Below are positions 27,401 to 35,325 of a stretch of 64,000 nt of DNA, piece after piece. A program made the translations under genes and the position numbers. The notes below the pieces were generated by a model. That model saw nothing but the letters and a program-made list of their open reading frames with translations, was not told the DNA's origin and made no database searches. Origin of the DNA: Paenibacillus oryzae (GTDB lineage: Bacteria; Bacillota; Bacilli; Paenibacillales; Paenibacillaceae); contig NZ_LYPA01000025.1 in NCBI RefSeq assembly GCF_001675045.1, positions 21,832-85,831 on the forward strand, written 5' to 3'. Within the stretch, counting starts at the first letter, position 1, and every line of letters starts with the position of its first letter.

Positions 27401-30066
27401 GTACGGTACATTCTGCCTCCGGTAACATCGGTGAAAGGGTCAGGCAGGAAACGCTCAGCCGTTAGATCCGGCCTGCCGTAATAACCTCGCGATACCGCAT
27501 TGCCGCCAATAAACAGCTCACCGATAGCGCCTGGAAGAACAGGCTGGAAGTAGGAATTAAGCACATAAACGGGAGCATTCGGAATCGGCTGCCCCAGCGG
27601 CACCGCCAATTGCCGGTCCTTCTGCGCGCCCTCCGTCGGAAGCTCGTAGGCAAGCACGGATACCGTTGTTTCCGTCGGACCGTAATGGTTCTGGATGCGG
27701 CAGTCCGGACGAAGCCGTCGAATATCCGCAATCGTATCCCAATGGGAGGCCTCCCCCGCCAATATCAAGCATTCCCGCGGCACAACAGCGGCAGGGTCTG
27801 ATACGCCAAGCAGCGCCTCCATATGGCTGGGCACGATTTTCATAACATCAATGGGATTTTCCTGACAATAGGCAGCAAATGCATCGGGATCGGCCGCGCG
27901 CTCATAAGGAATGACATGAACGCAACCGCCCGTGGCGAAAGCGCCCCATATCATTGGCGTCCCCAGATCGGCGGCAAGCGTGCTGACGATGGCAAACGAA
28001 AGGCCTTCCTTCAGCTCCAAGCGCTTCAATATGCCGTCCAAATAGTTGGCATAGCTCCTGTGCTCCACAGCCACGCCCTTTGGTTTTCCCGTCGAGCCGG
28101 ATGTAAACAGCACATACATAAGATCGTCCGGCTTCGCTAGAGCAGCCGGATTCCCGCTATCCTCCCGGGCTATGGTCTCCCAATCCCGATCGAGACAAAA
28201 AATGCGGATGGCCTCGGCGCCGGCTTCATCAGCGAATGCATCGCATAACGCCTCCTCCGTGACGATGACGGACACCTCCGCCTCCCGGGCGATCATTTGC
28301 AGTCGCACTGCCGGCAGCTTGGGATCAAGCGGCACATATGCGCCTCCAGCCTTCAAAATGCCGAGCAGACCAACAATAATATCCACTGTTCGTTCCATGT
28401 AAAGACCAACCGTCCGATTGGGAGCAACCCCAATCCCGCGCAGGTAATGAGCCAGCCGGTTGGCTCTTTCATTTAGTTCCCCGTAGGTAAGCCGCTTGCC
28501 TTCGCTTATAACGGCGGCTGCCGACGGCGTAAGCGCCGCTTGCTTCTCTGCAAGCTGATGCGGCAAATAAGGTTCGCCTGCGCTTTCCTTCCTGGCGTTC
28601 CAGTCAACAAGCAGCTTCGTCAACACATTATCCGACACGGCTGCGATTTCATACAGCGGCAGACCGGGATTGTCCATCGCCCGCTCCACTATCATGTGAA
28701 AATGTTCGGCAAGCTGGCTTATTGTAGATTCCCTGAATAAATCGGAGCGATAGGTTAAGGTGATCTCCATACCCAGCTTTTGATTCTCGAAAACCGCCAT
28801 CGTCAAATCCAATGTTCCGCCGCGCGTCCTGTTGCCTGCAAAGGGAGTGACCTGAAGCCCCGGCAGGTCTGTCATGGATTGGCCGTGCCGCTCCAGCAGA
28901 AACATCGTATCGAAATAAAGGGCGTGGCCCACTATCCGCTCGGGATTTAGTTCCTCGACTATCCGGTCGAATGGCACATCCTGATAGTCGTTAGTCTCCA
29001 GCACCGTATCCCGAACGCCAGCGAGAAAGCTGCTGAAGGTTTCATTCCTGTCTATTGAGGAGCGTAGCGCTACCGTATTGGCAAAAAAGCCCGTCAGCTG
29101 CTGAATTTCCTGTTTGCCTCGATTCGCCATAGGCGTCCCGACCACGATTTCCTCCTTGCCGTTGTAGCTGGCAAGGAGCACCTTGTATGCCGCCAGCAGA
29201 AAAACAAACGTCGTGCAGCCCTGCTGCTTGCAGGCTTCGCGAATTCGCTCGGTAAAAGCAGAATCAACCACCATGCTGAATAATCCCGCTTTTTCCTTTT
29301 GGACGGTGGGTCTTGGGTAATCTGTCGGCAGATCCAGCATAGGCGGTGTATGACTAAGCTTATTGGTCCAGTAGCGCAGCTGCCTGTCGCACTCCTCCCC
29401 CGCCATCCAATTACGCTGCCAAACTGCAAAATCGGGATATTGGATAGGAAGCTCAGGAAGCTTGACCGGCTCTCCCAGCAAAAAGCTTTCGTAAAAGGCC
29501 GCAAGCTCCTGATCAAAAATATCGGCCGAGCCGCCGTCATAGATTAAATGATGCGTCATCCAGACCAAAACATGATTTTGAGGACCCAGCTCGTAAAGAG
29601 CAGCCCTTACAAGCGGGCCGTTCAGAAAATCGAAGGGCTTGGAGCCTTCCTTCTCCATATGCTGGTATACTTTTTCTTCATCGCTCATTTTAATCACTTG
29701 AAGCTGGATTTCCAGCTCCGGGCGAATAACCTGAACAAAATCATCGTTTTCATAAGCAATGACGGCTCTCATTACTTCATGGCGCTTCACAATTGCATTG
29801 AGAGACCGCTCAAGGGCAGGGATGTCCAGCTCGCCGATGAGCTTATAACCGTTGGCAAAGTTGTAACGCTCCGTGCCCGGCATATATTCTTCAAAAAACA
29901 TGGTCCGCTGCTGCGCATAGGAAAGCGGGAATTTGTTTTCCCCCTCCTGCCTTGGCTGCTTGGGTATAGCGGCGGAAGCTGCTGCTGCCTTTGCCTTTTG
30001 CTGCTTCGCTTTTAGCGCCAGCAGCGCGCGCCGTTCAGGAGACAGTTGATCTATCGTTTTGCTCAT
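24499..30066 (-). CDS. NRPS C-A-T-TE fused to an MFS exporter
   Basis: 1855 aa in one frame. A Lys/Ala-rich N-terminal segment (1-45) is followed by a condensation domain (~46-475, active site HHLIYDG 172-178), an adenylation domain (~500-1020, core A3 LFTSGSTGKPKG, A5 NHYGPTE, A10 NANGKLDR), a carrier domain (LGGDSFKAI, Ser1071) and a thioesterase (~1127-1365). The membrane part (~1411-1830) has about twelve hydrophobic segments and an MFS loop VVDRYDRRKVML. The thioesterase elbow is GHCLGG, so the nucleophile is Cys1201; Asp1319 and His1349 are likely partners. The A4 region reads STLAADLGTP instead of the common FDxSVWE form. The ATG overlaps the glycosyltransferase stop by 4 bases. The likely role is to extend by one residue, release and export the product. 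The fusion is clear; the substrate is not. Confidence 0.93.
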   Translation of the reverse strand: MSKTIDQLSPERRALLALKAKQQKAKAAAASAAIPKQPRQEGENKFPLSYAQQRTMFFEEYMPGTERYNFANGYKLIGELDIPALERSLNAIVKRHEVMRAVIAYENDDFVQVIRPELEIQLQVIKMSDEEKVYQHMEKEGSKPFDFLNGPLVRAALYELGPQNHVLVWMTHHLIYDGGSADIFDQELAAFYESFLLGEPVKLPELPIQYPDFAVWQRNWMAGEECDRQLRYWTNKLSHTPPMLDLPTDYPRPTVQKEKAGLFSMVVDSAFTERIREACKQQGCTTFVFLLAAYKVLLASYNGKEEIVVGTPMANRGKQEIQQLTGFFANTVALRSSIDRNETFSSFLAGVRDTVLETNDYQDVPFDRIVEELNPERIVGHALYFDTMFLLERHGQSMTDLPGLQVTPFAGNRTRGGTLDLTMAVFENQKLGMEITLTYRSDLFRESTISQLAEHFHMIVERAMDNPGLPLYEIAAVSDNVLTKLLVDWNARKESAGEPYLPHQLAEKQAALTPSAAAVISEGKRLTYGELNERANRLAHYLRGIGVAPNRTVGLYMERTVDIIVGLLGILKAGGAYVPLDPKLPAVRLQMIAREAEVSVIVTEEALCDAFADEAGAEAIRIFCLDRDWETIAREDSGNPAALAKPDDLMYVLFTSGSTGKPKGVAVEHRSYANYLDGILKRLELKEGLSFAIVSTLAADLGTPMIWGAFATGGCVHVIPYERAADPDAFAAYCQENPIDVMKIVPSHMEALLGVSDPAAVVPRECLILAGEASHWDTIADIRRLRPDCRIQNHYGPTETTVSVLAYELPTEGAQKDRQLAVPLGQPIPNAPVYVLNSYFQPVLPGAIGELFIGGNAVSRGYYGRPDLTAERFLPDPFTDVTGGRMYRTGDLVRHLHDGNIQFFGRMDQQVKIRGYRVETGEIEHVLLQMGGLRDAVVIIREDEPGDKRLVAYLVPEQRQTSAGQEGADATLQSSAQGPDVSGIRKHIKTILPDYMVPSAFVIMERLPLNANGKLDRQLLPPPSASNTAANSDFAEPQTKEELEIAAVWREVLGLEQVGIDDEFFDLGGDSFKAIKVVRKMGNSFSVMDLFQNPTIRELAEHLTSGATRSEDLLIEFKKASTIGGKVSTLVCVPYGGGSAITFQPMAKALPPNYALFAVEIPGHDYSRPQQPLASLEETASRVAAEIKSKAKGDVYLYGHCLGGAMVLRTALLLEQQDVVVNGVFMAGTFPGARLPFKLTEWWHRLFPREKWTSDKFVRDMIRAFGGFDDEISPEEQKFVLRNLRHDAREAEDYYTALYAQEQRPKLKAPITCIVGSADRMTEFYEERYMEWKDFSGQVDLHIVDDAGHYFHKHQADHVTKIVALQISKWGDEKDDEAIRRASAGAEARALIASAQETAIEPEKREVQPSVKSFLIVTLCLIIATIGTSLTGFALGIWVYDRTGSISDYATISLYAILPTLLLLPVAGAVVDRYDRRKVMLAGQTLALCSVIFIATMLYLDALALWAIYVAAGIGSIAGAFTMPAYQAATAQLVPKRYLGHANGLGQLVMSLNGIMAPALGGALVVLIGLETIVLLDLILLSSSMIILSLIRFPNLMFKKREEPMSKEIIGGWKYIIQRKSLVAMVVFFIVVNFFMSLYNVLTTPFLLQFMTADKVGLVIAFEGAGLLVGSILMAIWGGFDRRADGMVGFVMLTGISVAVVGIYPSLVTAIIGLFGFGLALAFINTHWLALIQTKVGLELQGRVLATNQVMAFSMRPLSFLLAGPLVASVFGPLSASLPAGTLSSGLFGGAGDKGISLLIATIGIILFIWAVMGMKYRQLRYMETILPDAVPDAVIIRNKDQLQQMADRQMGVGL

Positions 30067-31481
30067 AAATAAAGGCCTCCTACAAAAGGAGAATGTTTTT
30101 CAAGCTTACGCTCCGCCAATCGCTTCGCCAGCAGCGCCCGTTTGCTTGCTGATAGAGAATGGCTAATGGCATCCAGCCGTTCATGCCGTCCTGCGGCCGC
30201 TGGCACTGCATGGCTTTGTTGCGGCGCTTGGCGCATAGCCGCCTCATAATCGGCAATCATTTTATCGCAATCGACAGCATACTCAGACCTGCCAACAACG
30301 CTTTCCACAGCCTCGCAAGCAACCGCCATCGTATCATGCTCTGACAGCTCCTTCGCCAGCTGGCGGCAGCGCTCCTTCACTGCGCTCGTCCCGATGCCTC
30401 GTATAGCATTGGCTATCATCGAAGGCTCCCATTGCAGGGGCGCCAGATAGTCGCCAATTCCCAGGCGCTTTATCCGCATGCCGTTATCCGGCCGATCCGT
30501 ATCGGCTGCAAGCGCCAGCTGCGGAGCGGCAGCCGTCATAGCTCCCGTAATCGTTCCGATTCCGCCATGGTGGATAACGCCGCTAACTAGCGGATATACG
30601 CTTGCAAGCGGCAAAATTTTGTGCCAGGCAATATAATCGGGCAGCTCGCTTGGCATCATTTCTTCGTGCCTGCACACCACGATTGTCCGGCGCTTAAGCA
30701 CCTTGACTCCTTCAATAGCCGCTTTATAAAAGTTAGGCTTGAGCATTTTGCCGGTGCCGCCTGTAATTAACAACGGCGGTTCTCCTGCTGCTATAAAATC
30801 AAGCAGCTCGCTTGGCAGCGGCTCGTATTCGTTCGTATCGGCCAGCGGAAAGCCGACGGTTTCCACCTTCAGCGCCCAATCCGGGGCTTCAATAGCGGAA
30901 TCAAAGCTTTCGGGCCAGAAGCCGATATTTTTTTTGACCGCGCCCATCCATGACGTCCAGCTGGTGATCGGCACTAGTCTGAGATCGCTGCGGAACGGAT
31001 TAATAAGCGATATCGCAAAATCAAGTCCAAGATCCTCCCAAATTTGCACCTGGGTCACATAGCTTGGCGCCAAAACGCCGGTGACAATGGGAATTTTCAA
31101 CACTTCGGATACCATCATGGCTACAAAGCCGTCCCGCTCCCGGCAAATCAGCACAGAATCCTTTTCCTTGCACAAATCCGATAAAATGTCATATTCCTTC
31201 TGAAATTTTTCCTTGGAGTAGTATTTTCGCTGGTGGGCTTCATTGAGGTCGGGTTTCTTGAGGGGGTCTTCGATCATATAAAGGTCTTTCATCACTTCCA
31301 TATAGTCCTCGGGCCTGTCAATGGCATAAAAGGCGACGCCCGCCTTTTGGGCAAGGCGCTCAAATGCGCCGTGTGTAACCAGAGTAGCCTTATGGCCCCG
31401 CCGGACAAGCGCAGATGCCAGCCGCAGAAAAGGCAGCACATCTCCATTCGTCATATGCGTATTAAGTACAAAATTCGCCAT
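30063..31481 (-). CDS. GT1-family (UDP-) glycosyltransferase
   Basis: 472 aa with a GT-B layout. The N-terminal acceptor half starts MANFVLNTHMTNGDVLPFLRLASALVRRGH, and the C-terminal donor half contains ITGGTGKML and HHGGIGTITGAMTAAAPQL, the sugar-nucleotide motif of macrolide/glycopeptide-type transferases. The start is ATG at 31481, 8 bases after GGGAGG; a GTG three codons earlier overlaps that site. It sits between the two NRPS genes and overlaps the downstream one, so it very probably glycosylates the peptide or an intermediate. No sugar-synthesis genes are nearby, so a primary-metabolism sugar nucleotide is likely. Confidence 0.88.
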   Translation of the reverse strand: MANFVLNTHMTNGDVLPFLRLASALVRRGHKATLVTHGAFERLAQKAGVAFYAIDRPEDYMEVMKDLYMIEDPLKKPDLNEAHQRKYYSKEKFQKEYDILSDLCKEKDSVLICRERDGFVAMMVSEVLKIPIVTGVLAPSYVTQVQIWEDLGLDFAISLINPFRSDLRLVPITSWTSWMGAVKKNIGFWPESFDSAIEAPDWALKVETVGFPLADTNEYEPLPSELLDFIAAGEPPLLITGGTGKMLKPNFYKAAIEGVKVLKRRTIVVCRHEEMMPSELPDYIAWHKILPLASVYPLVSGVIHHGGIGTITGAMTAAAPQLALAADTDRPDNGMRIKRLGIGDYLAPLQWEPSMIANAIRGIGTSAVKERCRQLAKELSEHDTMAVACEAVESVVGRSEYAVDCDKMIADYEAAMRQAPQQSHAVPAAAGRHERLDAISHSLSASKRALLAKRLAERKLEKHSPFVGGLYL

Positions 31482-31509
31482 AGCCTTCACCTCCCGACGT
31501 CCGCTGAAA

Positions 31510-33378
31510 CTATTTCAGCAGCGCCTCGATTTCTTCCTCCGTCAAATGCTCCATCTCGCTCAGCAGCTCTTCCAGCTCGGAATCATCCGTTTCCTCCAGC
31601 AGCCTGGCCTCAATTGTTGACGCCAAATTACGAATGGTGGTGCCTAAAGTAAGCATATCCTTCAGCGATATTTTGACGCCAAAAGCATGCTCGCAACGGA
31701 CAAGAATTTGAGTCGCGATAAGGGAATGGCCTCCCAAATCGATAAAATCGTCGTCCAGTCCTATTTGATCGAAGTTGAAGAAGCCGGACCAGATTCCGGC
31801 AATTTCTTTCTGGATAAACGTTTCCGGCGGCGCATAGGCTTGTCCGATCATAAGCCGCGACAAGGTAGGACTAGGCAGCTGCTTTCGGTCTGTTTTGCCG
31901 CTGGAGGTCAGCGGAAAAGCTTCCATCTCCACGAAATAGGACGGAATCATATATTCGGGCAGGCGCTCCTGCAGGTAGGTTCTCAATTTGCTGACAGATG
32001 TAGAATGGGAGACTTCCGGAATATAATAAACAGCGATGCGCTGATCGCCCGGCTGATCCTCCCGCACAATCGTAACGGCCTGGTTTACGCCGTCATGCTG
32101 CTCCAGCACTGTGCTGATTTCCCCCAGCTCGATACGAAAGCCCCGCACCTTGACCTGGTCATCGTTGCGTCCAAGACATTCAAGATTTCCGTCCGGCAGC
32201 CAGCGGCCCAAATCGCCGGTATGATACATCCGCGCTCCCGCCTCGCCGCTAAACGGGTCCGGCACAAACCGTTCCGCGGTCAAATCCGCTCTGCCGTAAT
32301 ATCCCCTCGCAAGCCCGATGCCGCTAATGAACAGCTCCCCGATATCGCCTGGCGCAACGGGCTCGTAGTGTTCATTCAACACGTACATGGCGTTTCCGGG
32401 GATAGCCTTGCCGATCGGTATAACCGACCTCGATGTATCGCGGTCGCTGGTCCAGTTCGTAATAAACACCGCCGCTTCGGTTGGTCCGTACAAATTATGG
32501 AGCTGCGCGTTCATCAACATGCAGAACCGTTCGTTAAGAGCGGCGGACAAAGGTTCGCCGCATAAAAATACATGACGCAGCCCAGGGACATCTCCGGCCC
32601 CCTCCTCGCTAAGGAAGGTTTGCAGCATCGTAGGAACAAACTGGACGTGAGTGATCCCTTCGTTTCGGATCTCCTCCCATAAATACGCGTTGTCCAGATG
32701 CCCTTTAGGCTTGGCTACAACAAGGCATGCGCCGCACATATGCGGCCAGAAAAATTCCCAGACGGAAACATCGAAGCTATAAGGCGATTTCTGCAGAAGT
32801 TTATCATGTTCCCTCATTTCAAAGGTTTGTTGCATCCAATGGACCCGGTTGTAAATGGCAGCATGCGTATTCATTGCGCCCTTAGGCTTTCCCGTTGATC
32901 CTGATGTGTAAAACATGTAAGCCAGATGGCTTTCATTCAAAGCAATGCTAAGATTTCCATCCTCCTCTTCATCCTGATTTTCCAAAAGCTGCGGCTTGTC
33001 CAGTACCAATACCTCTCCGTCGAGGTCGCGGAACCGCTCGCTGAATTGGCGCTGCGCAATAACTCGACGCACCTTGCTGTCTTCCATCATGTAGGCCAAA
33101 CGATCCATAGGATAATCGGGATCCAGCGGCACATAGGCGCCGCCTGCTTTTAACACGCCATAAAGGGCAACAACCATTTCAATCGACCGTTCCATACAAA
33201 TTCCGACCAGTACATCCGGGCCAACCCCGACGCGCCTCAGGCGGTGCGCCAGCCGGTTAGCTCGGGCATTCAATTCCCCATAGCTTATGGACTCCCCTTG
33301 AAACTTGACTGCTTCATGCTCGGGCGTGCGTTCCGCTTGCCGCTCGAACAACTGGTGAATCAAGCCTGTAGCTTGCAT
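31510..33378 (-). CDS. NRPS A-T loading protein
   Basis: 622 aa. The adenylation domain (~1-520) has ISYGELNARANRLAHRL, A3 FYTSGSTGKPKG, A4 SFDVSVWEFFWP, A5 NLYGPTEA and A10 SSGKTDRKQL. The carrier domain has LGGHSLIAT with Ser552. There is no condensation domain, so it should prime the assembly line. By hand alignment with EntF the specificity residues read D-V-W-Q-F-C-L-V-F; EntF (Ser) has D-V-W-H-F-S-L-V-D. The acidic helical C-terminus (ELEELLSEMEHLTEEEIEA) may dock to the next protein. The ATG follows AAAGGAG. First gene of the operon; the substrate is only a guess. Confidence 0.92.
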   Translation of the reverse strand: MQATGLIHQLFERQAERTPEHEAVKFQGESISYGELNARANRLAHRLRRVGVGPDVLVGICMERSIEMVVALYGVLKAGGAYVPLDPDYPMDRLAYMMEDSKVRRVIAQRQFSERFRDLDGEVLVLDKPQLLENQDEEEDGNLSIALNESHLAYMFYTSGSTGKPKGAMNTHAAIYNRVHWMQQTFEMREHDKLLQKSPYSFDVSVWEFFWPHMCGACLVVAKPKGHLDNAYLWEEIRNEGITHVQFVPTMLQTFLSEEGAGDVPGLRHVFLCGEPLSAALNERFCMLMNAQLHNLYGPTEAAVFITNWTSDRDTSRSVIPIGKAIPGNAMYVLNEHYEPVAPGDIGELFISGIGLARGYYGRADLTAERFVPDPFSGEAGARMYHTGDLGRWLPDGNLECLGRNDDQVKVRGFRIELGEISTVLEQHDGVNQAVTIVREDQPGDQRIAVYYIPEVSHSTSVSKLRTYLQERLPEYMIPSYFVEMEAFPLTSSGKTDRKQLPSPTLSRLMIGQAYAPPETFIQKEIAGIWSGFFNFDQIGLDDDFIDLGGHSLIATQILVRCEHAFGVKISLKDMLTLGTTIRNLASTIEARLLEETDDSELEELLSEMEHLTEEEIEALLK

Positions 33379-33575
33379 TCAATCACTCCTTTTTTTGTAT
33401 TCATCTCCAAGTGATTTCCAAAGCTGTTCACAAAATATGCTACTTTATTCCAGTAAAGAGTGCTAGTGCCTGAGTGACTGAATTGTCGCTAAAATGACCT
33501 TTACGAAAATTGTAAAAAACAGTTATAAGCTTTGTTTTACCTTGTCGAATTGGTGCGGGGGGCGTACATTTCTAA

Positions 33576-34070
33576 GTAGCAGGTTATGCGCGCGCAACCA
33601 GCATACGAATAGTTGGCAAGGAGGAGCCGCTTGATCCCGATCTGGCATGTCATACGGCTTTGGCAAGGAAACATGGGATCGCTCTTTTGGGGCCGTCTCC
33701 ACAATTGTTGCTTCCGATAGTTCCCAGCAGCCATGTGGAAGACTCTCTCCGAAACGATGCTGGAGACAGTGCAAGCATAGAACAGGGTTTTGAGGCGATG
33801 GCGGCGCTGACGCTGGCACGCGTCTGGAGCTATTGCGAGCTCTCCGTTTTCCTCTCCAAATCAGAGGCGGCGAAATGGGCAATAAAGCAGCTTTCCGGCA
33901 AATCCGAAAGAGAAGTTTTGAAGGCGGCGCTGGCCGTTTTTGAAGAAGAAAGCGAGACGTTTGCAGTTGAGCAAGAGGAGTTCCGCGCTTTTGCCAGCAG
34001 CATGCTACACCGAATCGAAGGAAAAAAAGCTGCGGAAGCGGCGAAAGCAGCAACACCGCTCCATGCGTAA
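33576..34070 (+). pseudogene. C-terminal remnant of an AadA-like (DUF4111) nucleotidyltransferase
   Basis: The open frame encodes EEPLDPDLACHTALARKHG, IALLGPSP, a VPSSHVEDSLRNDA stretch and TLARVWSYCELSVFLSKSEA, ending in a helical tail. This matches my memory of the C-terminal half of aminoglycoside (3'')/(9)-adenylyltransferases (DPDLAAH..., RG..L.GP, NLCRVYAYL...VSKTEGGRWAL). The N-terminal catalytic half (GSxxxGD...SDID) is absent. The frame hits a TAA at 33573, and a different frame just upstream reads VELVRGAYIS and PAYE, possibly shifted remnants. A shorter protein from TTG at 33660 (136 aa) could still be made. Called a pseudogene on balance. Confidence 0.55.
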
Positions 34071-34077
34071 ACAGCAA

Positions 34078-34112
34078 AAAACCTTCTGCTCCACAGGAGT
34101 TCAGAAGGTTTT
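34078..34112. terminator. Bidirectional terminator
   Basis: AAAACCTTCTG pairs with CAGAAGGTTTT (34078-34088 with 34102-34112), extended by an inner CTCC/GGAG stem, with T runs on both strands. It lies between the AadA-like remnant and the convergent ATPase gene. Confidence 0.85.
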
Positions 34113-34157
34113 ACTCTTGCTTTATACATTCAAATCGATAGGTTTTGCAGCCGCTCC

Positions 34158-34745
34158 TTAGCCTATAAAGGCGCGCAGCTGCTCAACCTTCTCATCGGTC
34201 AACTCTCCGCTGTTATCGAATACCAGAATGGATGAAGCCGGAATATCCCAATTAATCGTCGGAACAAAATCTACCCGCTTCTCAAAATCGCCCCAGTTTT
34301 CCAGCTTCCACTGATCCCGCTCCGTCTGGCGGCCCACAATACGGGCCTTTTGCATACCCATGTCCTGCAGGGTGACCACAACGACTTTGACATCGACCCG
34401 CTCCTTGTCCAGTCCCGCCGCCGCCAGCACCTCTTCGATCCATGCTTTATTTCTCAATTCCGCCGTAAACGGGGAAATCATAAACACGTTTTGGCCAGCA
34501 GCCAAATTTTCAATACAAACGTCCTTGGCTGTATCATATTCCAGATCGCGAAGGTTTTCTTTGTAGAACTGGGAGTCCCGATCGTTTTTGTCCAGCCCCT
34601 TCATTTCCAGAATCGCCTCTACGAAACGTCCGCCTATTGTGTCGCGGTCAAGGAAAGCCGCAGGAATATCTACGGAAAGCTTTCTGGCAACCGTTGTTTT
34701 TCCTGTTCCCGCCACACCTACAAAAAACACCAGCTTTTGCATCAT
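34158..34745 (-). CDS. P-loop ATPase/kinase-like protein (AAA_33 type)
   Basis: 195 aa single-domain P-loop protein. The N-terminus MMQKLVFFVGVAGTGKTTVA carries the Walker A motif GVAGTGKT, followed by FLDRDTIGG, where the Asp resembles the acceptor-binding site of small-molecule kinases. It has the size and pattern of nucleoside/shikimate-type kinases and zeta-toxin-like proteins. The acceptor is not identifiable. A ribosome binding site AAAGGTGG precedes the ATG. It is monocistronic, ending at the shared terminator. Confidence 0.75.
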   Translation of the reverse strand: MMQKLVFFVGVAGTGKTTVARKLSVDIPAAFLDRDTIGGRFVEAILEMKGLDKNDRDSQFYKENLRDLEYDTAKDVCIENLAAGQNVFMISPFTAELRNKAWIEEVLAAAGLDKERVDVKVVVVTLQDMGMQKARIVGRQTERDQWKLENWGDFEKRVDFVPTINWDIPASSILVFDNSGELTDEKVEQLRAFIG

Positions 34746-34844
34746 TGCGCCCCACCTTTATGTTGGGGGCTTGACGCCCCCTAGTAAGAATTACTAGTTT
34801 CTATCCTACCATATCCGGGGCGTTCAGGGAATCTGAAAGGGCTC

Positions 34845-35186
34845 CTAAAATAGTCCCATCGTTGCAATATGCCGCTTCGTTTCATCCGTCCCGCATTGAT
34901 ACAGATGCCGGTAAATGTCCAGCAAAATGTCGTCGCTGCCCCGGTTGATCTCGTTGTCGCCTGCCGTTCCATACGGTGATTTGGCAAAATGAAACGTTTC
35001 GGCTTCATCCATGCTGGACAATTCCTCAAACAGCTCCTCCAGCTTTGCCACATCCTCCTGACTGCCCCGAATCACAAGCTCGTAAGCGGCTTCCTCCGGG
35101 CTTTGCAAAATTTGCCCCGCCTGTACGGAAATATAATAGGTCCTTTTGTTCGTATCAGACGACTGACTATCATGCTCAATATCCAT
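34845..35186 (-). CDS. Hypothetical small acidic protein
   Basis: 113 aa, acidic, soluble, with a beta-alpha start (KRTYYISVQAGQIL then EEAAYELVIRGSQEDVAKLEELFEEL) and a helical C-terminus containing DILLDIYRHLYQCGTDETKRHI. No signal peptide, membrane segment or catalytic motif is seen. I do not recognise the family. It is divergent from the asparagine synthetase gene, and the two share a 139-base intergenic region. Confidence 0.65.
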   Translation of the reverse strand: MDIEHDSQSSDTNKRTYYISVQAGQILQSPEEAAYELVIRGSQEDVAKLEELFEELSSMDEAETFHFAKSPYGTAGDNEINRGSDDILLDIYRHLYQCGTDETKRHIATMGLF

Positions 35187-35325
35187 TCCGCTTGCTCCTT
35201 CCCTTGCCAGCTATACTGGATTTATCCCCATAGCTTCCCCCTGTGGACAGACATTTTATTCCTTTTTTCAGCATATAACAATTATTATTGCATCTGGAGT
35301 CCAGCAGAAGAGAGGAATGAGGGAA

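Noticed and set aside
33523..34077. 184-codon minus-strand frame
   Set aside because: Antisense to the AadA-like remnant, which carries the recognisable family words.
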